Assembly (NCBI GenBank): GCA_910584125.1
Contig: CAJTXU010000001.1
Span: 193,775-257,774, forward strand
Origin: an uncultured Muribaculaceae bacterium
Lineage (GTDB): Bacteria > Bacteroidota > Bacteroidia > Bacteroidales > Muribaculaceae
DNA: 64,000 bases
Direction of reading: 5' to 3'
Positions 54,006 through 62,621 of the stretch are shown piece by piece. Every line of letters starts with the position of its first letter. Position 1 is the first letter of the stretch. The notes under the pieces were generated by a model that did not search any database, had not been told where the DNA came from, and was given only the letters and a program-made list of their open reading frames with translations. Made by a program: the position numbers and the translations under genes.

Positions 54006-55121
54006 ATGAATTCAATAGCAATTATCATTGGCATAGGCTCATACAACGATATTGGTCTTATACGCAGCTGTGGAGAGGCCAAAATGAAATCTATTTATCT
54101 TATACACAGAGACAGTATCGTAGTTCCAATTTACAAAAGTAAATATGTAATAGAACACGATTCCATAGACTTGACAAATCTGAACGATATCTTTAAACAT
54201 TATGAATTAAAATACCCAGAAACGAAGTTTCTTGTTTTACCGGCTTCAGATGATGCGGTTATTGCAGTTGACAATCTAAATAACAGTTTATCAAATCATT
54301 TTATCACGCCCTATGCACAAGTTGATATTGAGCATTTGATGGATAAGAAGGAAATGGGCTTGATGGCGAAAGATACCGGACTTCGCGTACCTTCTACAGG
54401 TATCATAGAATTTAATCAAAAAGTCGAGGTACCACTATATCTTTTTCCGATAATACTCAAACCGATTCAAAGCACAAAAGGCGGAAAATCGGATATATGC
54501 ATCTGTCATGATGACGGCGAATTATCTACAGCAATAAACTCTTTAAAATCCAAAGGATATAGCAACATCCTCTATCAACAATATTTACATGATTCCGATT
54601 CAAAGGAGATTGGAATTACAGGAGTTTCGTATCCAGATGGAAGTGTGGAGATACATGGCTATATCGATAAAATAAGGAACCGTTCGAATATCAATAATTT
54701 TGGAGTCTATCATCCTAACCAGAATTTTGATGTTATTCCTGTATTAAAAAAGTATATTCAAAAGACTGGGTATGTTGGGATTTTCGACACAGACTTTATC
54801 CTATATCGAGGTGAGCCATATTTCATAGAATGCAATTTTAGGAATGGCGCCTATGGATATTGCGTGACAAAAGGTGGTTTTAACATGCCGCAAAGATTTG
54901 CGTCAGCAAATAAACTTATAAAGACCTCCCCCATTAAGAGACTTAAGGACGTTACTTTTATGGAAGAGCGGACCGACATCTTGAATGTTTTAGATAAAAG
55001 CATGAGTGTTTTCCAATGGCTGAGGGATGTTATCAAAACCGACTGTTTCCTCTGGTGGAACTGGAAAGACCCCAAACCGATGCTGAGGATTCCGCACTTC
55101 CTGAAGGCCCAATTCAAGTAA
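54006..55121 (+). CDS. ATP-grasp ligase
   Basis: 371 residues. An N-terminal Rossmann-like part (SIAIIIGIGSYNDIGLIR) precedes an ATP-grasp domain with ATP-binding ILKPIQSTKGGKSDI near 155 and metal-binding FILYRGEPYFIECNFRNGA near 262-280. These enzymes make amide bonds through an acyl-phosphate. In polysaccharide loci they are thought to attach amino acids to sugars. Its position behind the PIG-L deacetylase fits amide formation on a freed amino group, but the substrate is not shown. Confidence 0.82.
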   Translation: MNSIAIIIGIGSYNDIGLIRSCGEAKMKSIYLIHRDSIVVPIYKSKYVIEHDSIDLTNLNDIFKHYELKYPETKFLVLPASDDAVIAVDNLNNSLSNHFITPYAQVDIEHLMDKKEMGLMAKDTGLRVPSTGIIEFNQKVEVPLYLFPIILKPIQSTKGGKSDICICHDDGELSTAINSLKSKGYSNILYQQYLHDSDSKEIGITGVSYPDGSVEIHGYIDKIRNRSNINNFGVYHPNQNFDVIPVLKKYIQKTGYVGIFDTDFILYRGEPYFIECNFRNGAYGYCVTKGGFNMPQRFASANKLIKTSPIKRLKDVTFMEERTDILNVLDKSMSVFQWLRDVIKTDCFLWWNWKDPKPMLRIPHFLKAQFK

Positions 55122-55329
55122 CACAGCCTATTATATCTCCCATTGCCACAATTTATGTTTATAATGATGAGCAAACCGCCGAAAACAAGCTGCTCGACGT
55201 ATGACCATATCTCTGAAAATATGAAAATCACAAAAAGGTCTGGAACAACGTGTCGTATTAAGTCGACATCTGAAATCTGCGCACAACTTCAATAACAAGC
55301 AATCTCAGGAAATATACAGCACTAAAGAT
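55122..55329. other. Gap with no supported gene
   Basis: 208 bases. A short open stretch up to 55204 (ending TAENKLLDV) out of frame with the ATP-grasp gene may be a remnant of a lost reading frame. No promoter or terminator recognised. Confidence 0.5.
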
Positions 55330-56280
55330 ATGTGTTCAGAAATGTTTAGAAATAATCCTTCAGGATTGAAACTATCTATCATTATAGTAAGCTTCAACAC
55401 TCGCAATGTAACCAGACAGTGTCTTGAGTCAATATACAAGGCCGAGTGGCGCGATAATTTTGAGATTATAGTTGTTGACAACAATTCCGAAGATGGTTCT
55501 TTGGAAATGATAAAAACAGAATTTCCAAAAGTCAAACTGATTGCAAACAAGGACAACAAGCTATTCGCCATAGCGAACAATCAAGGAGCGAAGGTTGCGA
55601 ACGGGAAATATTTGCTACTGCTCAATAGCGATACCATTGTTGAAAAAGACAATCTCCAAAAGATGATTGACTTCTTCGAGACTCAACCGAACGACGTAAT
55701 CTGCGTTGGTCCAAAGATACTGAATCCAGACAGGACACTTCAAAGTTGCGGCAATTTCCAATGGGGAAAAAAGTTCCATCAATATGTGTTCCTCTATGGA
55801 CTCCACAAACTGCTCCCGCTTCATAGGTTTTGGCCTGTATTGGATAGACGCCCTGACGTCACACATCGTACCGGCTGGGTAGCTGGATGCTGTATGATGA
55901 TTCCACGCGACAAATACATGCAGGTCGGAGGGCTCAATGAGAACCTCGTTTTCTATGGAGAAGAACCGGAGTTTGGCTTCCGTACCGACAGATTAGGATA
56001 TAAGACTGTGTATTATGCCGGGGCTCAAATAATTCATTTAGGAGGTGTCTCGACAGCATCCGACAAGGCTAAAAAATATTCGTTTGAAAAGGATATCAAA
56101 GAGTATGATGGTCTTGTCAGCCAGACAGTGGGATACAGGGAGGCGATTGCCATAACAAAGCGCACTCGCAACAGTTTAAAAATAAAACGTCTTTTCTATA
56201 GAAACAAGGTATATATAGATTCACGAATTAAACACGAAGCCAAAGTAATCGAATACTTTAGAAACAAGCTACTTAAATAG
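55330..56280 (+). CDS. Glycosyltransferase family 2 (rhamnosyltransferase-like)
   Basis: 316 residues. GT2 features: LSIIIVSFNTRNVTRQCLES, IVVDNNSEDGSLEM, LLLLNSDTIVE (DxD), GWVAGCCMMIPRDKY and the long acceptor-loop motif GGLNENLVFYGEEPEFGFR typical of WbbL-type rhamnosyl- or related transferases. Ends 11 bases before the next acyltransferase start. Confidence 0.92.
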   Translation: MCSEMFRNNPSGLKLSIIIVSFNTRNVTRQCLESIYKAEWRDNFEIIVVDNNSEDGSLEMIKTEFPKVKLIANKDNKLFAIANNQGAKVANGKYLLLLNSDTIVEKDNLQKMIDFFETQPNDVICVGPKILNPDRTLQSCGNFQWGKKFHQYVFLYGLHKLLPLHRFWPVLDRRPDVTHRTGWVAGCCMMIPRDKYMQVGGLNENLVFYGEEPEFGFRTDRLGYKTVYYAGAQIIHLGGVSTASDKAKKYSFEKDIKEYDGLVSQTVGYREAIAITKRTRNSLKIKRLFYRNKVYIDSRIKHEAKVIEYFRNKLLK

Positions 56281-56291
56281 TCTCATCGGCA

Positions 56292-57384
56292 ATGAAAACG
56301 AATCATACAGACGTTTCACTAAACCTTTCGCGACAAGATACCGAGGCTCTGAAGGGAATAGCTCTTGTATTCCTACTGATTCATCATTTGTTTTATATTC
56401 AAAATGGACAATATGATGATTTCTATATTTTAGGACATGGCATTGTCGGAATAATAGGCAAGGTGTCAAAGGTATGCGTGCCTTTGTTTGTCTTTTTATC
56501 CGGATATGGACTTATGGCAGGCGCGGAGAAAGTATCACGCATCTCTTTAAAAGAGTTCTATATCAAGCGTTTTACAAAACTATATTCGAACTATTGGTTG
56601 ATATGGCTTTTATTCGTTCCGTTTGGAATAATAGCTATGGGCCTAACATTTCCATTAGTGTATGGAGAACATTGGCTCGGTAAATGCATCCTTGATTTTT
56701 TCGGACTTCTAAATTGCATTGGACTTTTGGGCTATAATCCCACCTGGTGGTTTTATAGCTGCATAATCTTACTTTATCTGCTGTTTCCTCTAATAATAGC
56801 TCTATGCGAAAAGGGAAACAGATGGTTTGAGCACGGAATCTTTATCTCGGGCATCTTGCTTTGCTGGTGTCCGTTACTTCCGATTCAACCAATACGGTTT
56901 TATCTGATTACTTTCATCTTAGGGATTTATTTTCGTAATGGGCTGATTGGCAAATATTTACCCCCCCCCTCCGAAATATAAATCTTTAATTATCAGGACA
57001 ATAGAAGGAAATCTCGGCAGATTCGGAAAATCAGTTCTGCTAATGTTGATTCCGATTTGTTTTGCGCTTCGAATGAAGTGCCCTCTTGCTCCAGCGTTCG
57101 ACAGTGTCATTGCAGTACTCATCATTTTTGCATACAGGAACCTCCGGAGTCTGAACAACAGGTCGCTGAGATTTTTTGGTCGCCACAGTTTCAACATTTT
57201 CCTATTTCACACATTCCTATTTTATCTGTACTTCCCTGAAATAATATATTGGAATCGGAATCCTTTGGTAATATTCGCAACCCTACTGACATCTTGTCTT
57301 GTGATATCGGTATTATTAGAATACTTCAAAAAGGCAATAAAATTTAATAATATTATGGGTTTGATTATGCGTCAGGCTGCTTAA
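56292..57384 (+). pseudogene. Acyltransferase family 3, frameshifted at C9 (OFF state?)
   Basis: The N-terminal frame carries the family signatures (ALKGIALVFLLIHHLFY, VPLFVFLSGYGLMAG) and hydrophobic helices. It terminates at 56981 just after a run of nine C (56961-56969). The remaining membrane helices (FGKSVLLMLIPICFALRM, FGRHSFNIFLFHTFLFYLY) continue in the +1 frame to 57384. Eight or eleven C would give one protein of about 363 residues, the normal length. Nothing else interrupts either part. Probably a phase-variable O-acyltransferase in the off state; sequencing error of the run is the alternative. Confidence 0.82.
56961..56969 (+). repeat. Poly-C tract (C9) at frameshift
   Basis: Nine C in the middle of an acyltransferase gene (codons 224-226). 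The reading frame breaks exactly here. Confidence 0.95.
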
Positions 57385-57466
57385 GATCAACTGTACGATT
57401 TTCGGATTCAACATTTAGCATCTTCATTCGACATAGATTAATTATAGAACTCTCCGTTTTATTACA

Positions 57467-58213
57467 ATGGAAATACAGAAACTGCAGTGGGATTCAGATT
57501 TTTTTGGTTTTGAAATATTCAGAATAAATATCAAAGAGGAAGTCAATAACATTCAGGGCATAACCGACACAATCAAAGCAACGAAAGCTGATTTAATATA
57601 CATTATGCATGATGGGTGTGACGACACCGTCTCTTCAAACGAACTGCTCTCACAAGCTCCAATAGATATAAAGATTACTTATTCGATAAATCTGGACAAT
57701 TTCAGATTTTCCAGAAGTAAACATATTGACGAATCCATTCAGCTGTTTTCGCCAAAAGATTCAATAGGGCAATTGTATGACCTTGCTTATCAATCCGGCC
57801 ATAAATCCCGTTTTAAGGTCGACAACCACTTCAATAAAGATGATTTTGAACGTCTATATAGAATCTGGGTTGACAATTCCATTTCGCAAAAGATTGCGGA
57901 TTATGTCTTTGTTTCAAAGAAAGATGGAGATATTAATGGATTCGTAACTCTCAAAATCATCAATAAAGAAGCCAACATTGGACTGATAGCAGTTGACTCC
58001 AAATCCCAGGGATTTGGAGTCGGAAGAAAATTAATCAATAAAGTCATTGATACTCTTTTGTTACATTCTGTAACAAAACTCTATGTAGCAACTCAAAAAT
58101 CCAACGAGGGTGCCTGTAAATTCTATAGTCATCTTGGCTTCGAGATTGATTCAATTACGTCAATTTATCATATCTGGCGGAGAGATACGAAAGCTATTCT
58201 TGAAGCCTATTAA
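57467..58213 (+). CDS. GNAT-family N-acyltransferase (WecD-like)
   Basis: 248 residues. The opening KLQWDSDFFGFEIFRI matches WecD/FdtC-type sugar N-acetyltransferases. The C-terminal GNAT fold has LIAVDSKSQGFGVGRKLI (acetyl-CoA binding) and NEGACKFYSHLGFE. It is followed by an RffA/WecE-type aminotransferase, so it probably acetylates the 4-amino group of a TDP-4-amino-4,6-dideoxyhexose made by that enzyme. Confidence 0.85.
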   Translation: MEIQKLQWDSDFFGFEIFRINIKEEVNNIQGITDTIKATKADLIYIMHDGCDDTVSSNELLSQAPIDIKITYSINLDNFRFSRSKHIDESIQLFSPKDSIGQLYDLAYQSGHKSRFKVDNHFNKDDFERLYRIWVDNSISQKIADYVFVSKKDGDINGFVTLKIINKEANIGLIAVDSKSQGFGVGRKLINKVIDTLLLHSVTKLYVATQKSNEGACKFYSHLGFEIDSITSIYHIWRRDTKAILEAY

Positions 58214-58418
58214 TAGGGTTTTACGACTTGGCAAATAAATCCAGAGGTTATTTACTCGTAGATGGCTCGCTATAATATCCCTTTCAAACATTCGTTAACT
58301 AATTATTGATTCTTCGCAAACACTCCTTAAGTGAAGTATCTAATCCAAAACTAATTGAATCTCAATCATTTCAATTTAGTGCAATATATTTAGAAATATT
58401 TTCCCATTCGGAACAACT
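58214..58418. other. AT-rich gap with no recognised element
   Basis: 205 bases between the GNAT and aminotransferase genes. No consensus promoter, hairpin or repeat seen. Confidence 0.5.
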
Positions 58419-59612
58419 ATGATACCGTTCAACAAACCCTTTCTGACAGGCAAAGAATGCGAATATATCGCAGACGCCGTGAAATCCGGAAAGCTGTCAG
58501 GCAATGGAGATTTCACAAAGAAATGTCAGAACTTCTTTGAAAACCACTATGGTTTCAAGAAGGCTCTTATGACAACATCATGCACAGACGCTCTTGAAAT
58601 GGCGGCACTTCTGTGCGACCTGGAACCTGGAGACGAAGTAATTGCGCCAAGCTATACGTTCGTCTCAACCGTACTTGCTTTCATTCGCGTAGGCGCGAAA
58701 ATCGTGTTCTGCGACAGCTGCAAGAACAACCCGAACATCGACCCTGAGAAGATTGAGGCTCTGATTACTCCGAAAACCAGAGTCATCGTACCGGTACATT
58801 ACGCCGGCGTCGCTTGCGATATGGACAGAATAATGGATATCGCAAACCGTCACAACCTTCTGGTTGTCGAAGATGCCGCCCAAGCAATCGACTCTTACTA
58901 CAAGGGACGTCCTTTAGGCTCTATCGGCCACATGGGGTGCTTTTCTTTCCACGAGACAAAGAATATAATAGCCGGCGAAGGAGGTCTTCTCACAATCAAC
59001 GATGAACGATTCATCAATCGTTCCGAGATTCTGTGGGAAAAGGGTACGAACCGCTCGGAATTCTTCCGCGGCGAAGTCAACAAATATGGCTGGGTTGATA
59101 CAGGTTCTTCTTTCCTCCCCTCTGAACTCATTTCGGCATTCCTGTGGGCGCAGATTGAGAATCTGGACACAATCCAGAACCGACGCAAAGAGATATGGCT
59201 TAGATATTTCGAAGCACTACAAACTTTGGCCTTTGCGGGGCTGCTTAAACTTCCCGTAATCCCGGAATATGCGACTAACAACGCGCATATGTTCTATGTC
59301 GTCTGTCGGTCGCTCGAGGAAAGAACTGAACTTATCCAGTACCTCCGCGAAAAGGAGGTTCTTTCGGTGTTCCACTATCTAAGTCTACACAAAAGCCGAT
59401 TCTATACTACAAAACCCGAACACAGACCAGAATACCTTGCTGAAACAATCTCAGCCAATGAAGACGAACTTGAAGTCAAAGGTCTTGACCTGCCGGAATG
59501 CGATCATTTCGCCGACTGCCTTGTCCGTCTCCCTTTATTCTACGAACTGACTGATTCAGAAGTGGACTATATCGTAGAATCAATTCTTGAGTTCTATTCA
59601 TCGAAGAGCTGA
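58419..59612 (+). CDS. rffA: dTDP-4-amino-4,6-dideoxygalactose transaminase
   Basis: 397 residues, DegT/DnrJ/EryC1 family. PLP-binding Lys181 in SFHETKNIIAGEGG, Asp/Glu at 151-152 (VVEDAAQAIDSYY), N-terminal IPFNKPFLTGKECEYI and TTSCTDALEMAALL: the specific pattern of RffA/WecE. It transfers an amino group from glutamate to TDP-4-keto-6-deoxyglucose, giving the precursor of Fuc4NAc. Together with the GNAT gene it predicts an acylamino-dideoxyhexose in the glycan. Somewhat GC-richer than its neighbours. Confidence 0.93.
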   Translation: MIPFNKPFLTGKECEYIADAVKSGKLSGNGDFTKKCQNFFENHYGFKKALMTTSCTDALEMAALLCDLEPGDEVIAPSYTFVSTVLAFIRVGAKIVFCDSCKNNPNIDPEKIEALITPKTRVIVPVHYAGVACDMDRIMDIANRHNLLVVEDAAQAIDSYYKGRPLGSIGHMGCFSFHETKNIIAGEGGLLTINDERFINRSEILWEKGTNRSEFFRGEVNKYGWVDTGSSFLPSELISAFLWAQIENLDTIQNRRKEIWLRYFEALQTLAFAGLLKLPVIPEYATNNAHMFYVVCRSLEERTELIQYLREKEVLSVFHYLSLHKSRFYTTKPEHRPEYLAETISANEDELEVKGLDLPECDHFADCLVRLPLFYELTDSEVDYIVESILEFYSSKS

Positions 59613-59627
59613 TACGAACATCTAAAT

Positions 59628-61031
59628 ATGAGCTGTAATAAAATAGCCGATACCAGAAGCCTCAAGATTCTTATTATTTCTTCCGAGTCACCAAGTGCCT
59701 CAGCAGGAATAGGAGATGATATCATCAACTCTCTAAAAGATGCAGGACACCGCGTTGATTATCTCACCCGTTTTAAGGTTGCAGGTTCCAAATCAGAAGT
59801 GAAATATATTTACGATATTCCAGTAAAACTAAAGAAAAGGATTAAAAATCATATCAAGATTTTTAATGGACCTATACCTGCCCCTTTTTGGTTCAGAAAA
59901 AGATTCAGACGCTTTGCTGAAAAAATAATCAGTATAAAGAATAGAAAAAAAAGAACAAGTTGCACTCCTTCAAAATATCCAAGCGCAAATGGAGTTTTGA
60001 TTTATCATCCAGATGAAACAAAACCCGATGTTGAAATAGCCTCTGTCTTAGACAAAATCGATGACTCATATGATCTCGTCATTACATTTTACTGGCATTA
60101 TATGATCAATTCATCGACACTCGCAGCTGTATATGACAAGCTTAAGGTGCCTATAATCATTTATGCACCGGATATGTCCCCAATTACCGGAGGATGCTAC
60201 TATTTCTCTACCTGCAAGAGATACACCTCCGAATGCGGAAGATGCCCAGCTTATGGAGGAAGCAACCCAAACGATGCCACCCATATCAACTATCTTGTTA
60301 AGAAAAGGAATTACACCGGCAGACCCATTGTATTTGGAGGCAATCAATGGATGTGCGACAGAGCAAGGGAAAGCAAACTGTTTGCCGATGACAAAATCCA
60401 AAATATAGGCATCGTCATAAACGAGACTCTGTTTGTACCGTTCGACAAGATTCGGGCAAAGAAGCGCTTGGGATTAAGTACCAAGAAGTTCACAGTGTTG
60501 CTTCGCTCCTCTCATGACGGACGCAAAGGAAATTCATTTTTCATTGAAGCAATAAAACAATTGTTGGCCAATGGTCAAATTACAAAAGACGAAATCCGTA
60601 TAGTCTCCATCGGAGACCACACAGTCGAAACAGGTCTTGACGGGACGATTCGGGTCAAAAACCTAAGGCACGTCCAGCAAGACAAACTAATCAAAGCTTA
60701 TCAAGCCGCAGATGTCTTCATCTCAACCTCTACCGATGATGCCGGACCTTCCATGATCAATCAATCGCTCATGTGCGGGACTCCGGTAATATCATTCAAA
60801 ACTGGGGTTGCACCCGAAGTGATAAAAGACGGAGAAAACGGTTTCTTATGTGAGACGGGAAATACAGACCAACTTGCAGAGGCGATAATGAAAGCGAAAC
60901 ATTGCATTTTCGACAAGCGCGACAACAGCTTTAGCGATAAAGCAAGAGAAATTGCCTTGAAGCAAAACTCAAGGCAGAAAATCGCGGACTCCATTATCAG
61001 CATTTATAAACAATTAAGTAACAGAGATTAA
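59628..61031 (+). CDS. Glycosyltransferase family 4 with Cys motif
   Basis: 467 residues. N-terminal ILIISSESPSASAGIGDDI. A cysteine motif in the acceptor domain (GGCYYFSTC, then ECGRCPAYGG) is known from a Bacteroidetes GT4 subgroup. C-terminal Glycos_transf_1 domain with LRSSHDGRKGNSFFIEA, DDAGPSMINQSLMCGTPVIS and GVAPEVIKDGENGFL. Starts 15 bases after the aminotransferase. Confidence 0.9.
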   Translation: MSCNKIADTRSLKILIISSESPSASAGIGDDIINSLKDAGHRVDYLTRFKVAGSKSEVKYIYDIPVKLKKRIKNHIKIFNGPIPAPFWFRKRFRRFAEKIISIKNRKKRTSCTPSKYPSANGVLIYHPDETKPDVEIASVLDKIDDSYDLVITFYWHYMINSSTLAAVYDKLKVPIIIYAPDMSPITGGCYYFSTCKRYTSECGRCPAYGGSNPNDATHINYLVKKRNYTGRPIVFGGNQWMCDRARESKLFADDKIQNIGIVINETLFVPFDKIRAKKRLGLSTKKFTVLLRSSHDGRKGNSFFIEAIKQLLANGQITKDEIRIVSIGDHTVETGLDGTIRVKNLRHVQQDKLIKAYQAADVFISTSTDDAGPSMINQSLMCGTPVISFKTGVAPEVIKDGENGFLCETGNTDQLAEAIMKAKHCIFDKRDNSFSDKAREIALKQNSRQKIADSIISIYKQLSNRD

Positions 61032-61109
61032 AATCACAACTTCCTGATTACAACATACCCAAAATACTTCTTCTTCGAAAAAATCATCTTATCCTTATGA
61101 AGAAAACTG

Positions 61110-61790
61110 TTGAAGACTATACAAACTAATAAACAGAAACCTGTGGGATTTATAACAAATCTAAAATGGAGCATATCCAAAAGACTGAGAGTGCTTAAAA
61201 AGGCCAAAGTCTGGAAAAAGCATGGAGATGAAACCCGCTTTCATTTCGACAACCCGGACATTGAAATCGGGACCCATACCTATGGAATACCCAATGTGAT
61301 TGTCTATGATCTCGGCATAAAATTGAAAATTGGCCGATACTGCTCCATTGCTAATGATGTAAAGATATTACTCGGGGGGGGGCATAATATAAATTACGCA
61401 TCAACATTCCCATTTTATTATAGAGAAAAAAGTCTCTTTCAAAACGCGAACACTTTTGATGCGCCGGATTCAGCGGACACCATTATCGGTAATGACGTCT
61501 GGATCGGAAACGGGGTCACAATTCTTTCTGGAAAAACAATCGGAGATGGAGCTGTTATTGGAGCAGGCGCTGTTGTCAGCAAGGATATACCTCCATATGC
61601 AATCGCCGTCGGAAATCCTATTCGCATCATAAAATATCGTTTCGACGAAGAAACCATTTCAAAATTGATTGATTCTGAATGGTGGAATTTACCTGAGGAT
61701 AAAATCAACGAGGCTCTTCCTTATCTGAATGATGTCAATAAATTTCTGAAAAAAATCAAGGAGTTGAATCAGCAAGAAAATCTCTGCTGA
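61110..61790 (+). CDS. Hexapeptide-repeat acetyltransferase, G9 tract in frame (ON)
   Basis: 226 residues from a TTG. Left-handed beta-helix of the CatB/xenobiotic acetyltransferase type: KIGRYCSIANDVKILLGGGHN, TFPFYYRE, then NDVWIGNGVTILSGKTIGDGAVIGAGAVVSKDIPPYAIAVGNP split over successive coils. A run of nine G (61374-61382) encodes Gly89-91 directly before His92, the position of the family's catalytic His. The run is in frame now; one base more or less would remove the His and all downstream coils. An ATG at 61097 is one base out of frame: three A instead of four nearby would give MKKLLKTIQTNK, a natural-looking start. Likely O-acetylates the glycan. Confidence 0.85.
   Translation: MKTIQTNKQKPVGFITNLKWSISKRLRVLKKAKVWKKHGDETRFHFDNPDIEIGTHTYGIPNVIVYDLGIKLKIGRYCSIANDVKILLGGGHNINYASTFPFYYREKSLFQNANTFDAPDSADTIIGNDVWIGNGVTILSGKTIGDGAVIGAGAVVSKDIPPYAIAVGNPIRIIKYRFDEETISKLIDSEWWNLPEDKINEALPYLNDVNKFLKKIKELNQQENLC
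61374..61382 (+). repeat. Poly-G tract (G9) before the catalytic His
   Basis: Nine G in frame in the acetyltransferase gene, coding Gly-Gly-Gly immediately before the presumed catalytic His codon. Confidence 0.95.
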
Positions 61791-61849
61791 ATTATTATTT
61801 GCCTCATTCTGAATGAATATAACGAGCTTGTTCATATTTTCCAGAATTG

Positions 61850-62026
61850 ATGTTTTTCAATAGTCTTGCGTTTGTCTGCATCTTTTTGGCAGTGCTGATG
61901 GTGCTGTTCGCGGAAAGGCTCTTCCCGCAGGGCCTTGTTTTGCGTAATGCCACTCGACTTTTAAGCAAACTTCATACATTTCATAGCAATCGAATTTATT
62001 TTACACCATATTTCTTGCAAAAGTAA
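61850..62026 (+). pseudogene. Short remnant resembling the start of an MBOAT acyltransferase
   Basis: 58 codons from an ATG. The first part (MFFNSLAFVCIFLAVLMVL followed by LRNATRLLS) resembles the opening of AlgI-type MBOAT O-acyltransferases. The rest has no membrane character and stops at once. No further MBOAT sequence is seen, so this is probably a 5' fragment left by deletion. The resemblance is weak and short. The 317-base gap 61791-62107 holds nothing else but a promoter. Confidence 0.4.
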
Positions 62027-62045
62027 TTAATTATTATTAACTTCG
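62015..62045 (+). promoter_or_regulatory. Promoter before the small helical gene
   Basis: TTG at 62015-62017, 20 bases, then TAACTTCG at 62038-62045 (one change from the consensus -7 box). The ATG at 62108 would have a leader of about 55 bases. Confidence 0.7.
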
Positions 62046-62107
62046 CATTCATAGGAAAGATAAAGCTCTTTCTTTCCGAGCTACATACCAACTAAACCGC
62101 TTCAATT

Positions 62108-62541
62108 ATGGCAATTAATGAAACCATAATCAAGGATTTGAAAAATTCCTTGTCCAGAGGTGTGAACGAATTGATCAGCGCAATTTTAGACTGCATAAAA
62201 AGACCGAAGAGGCTTATCGCAAGCTGTCAGAAAGAACCATCAGAAACTTTATCAAGATTTTTGATGATAAAATCAAGACGGGCGATAATTTAAAAGAGGA
62301 GGACAGCAAATGGCAGCTTACCAAAATGTGTATGCTATGTTATGACATGCTGCGTAATATCACGCTCGACCATACCGGTCCAACACGACCACGCTATCTC
62401 TATAAAGCAGAGGATTCTATCAAACAGCTCATCCATGAACTCATGAAGGATATTCCGGACAGCGAGAAAGTAGCTGAAATCTTCAAACATGCTAAAATCG
62501 AAATCAATAACGCTCTTGGGAGATTGAAATCTTCTTACTGA
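62108..62541 (+). pseudogene. Small helical protein gene with a frameshift
   Basis: Two overlapping open frames make one continuous helical protein of about 144 residues. MAINETIIKDLK is in the first frame; QRCERIDQRNFRLHKKTEEA onward, to IEINNALGRLKSSY, is in the other. One extra A in the run at 62141-62145 would join them (KDLKKFLVQRCERID). The upstream promoter is good. No family recognised. Charged amphipathic helices suggest a soluble regulator or a structural four-helix protein. Either a recent frameshift or a homopolymer miscall. Confidence 0.55.
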
Positions 62542-62621
62542 CGCTCTGTTGGGCATTCCTGAATGAGCATGTCATCATCCTGTCGCCACAACTTGGCAAC
62601 CTACATCATACGTATGACTCT

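Noticed and set aside
45205..62600. Invertible promoters or UpxY/UpxZ-type regulators of the capsule locus
   Set aside because: No inverted repeats flanking a promoter, no invertase gene and no NusG-like gene were seen in the window.
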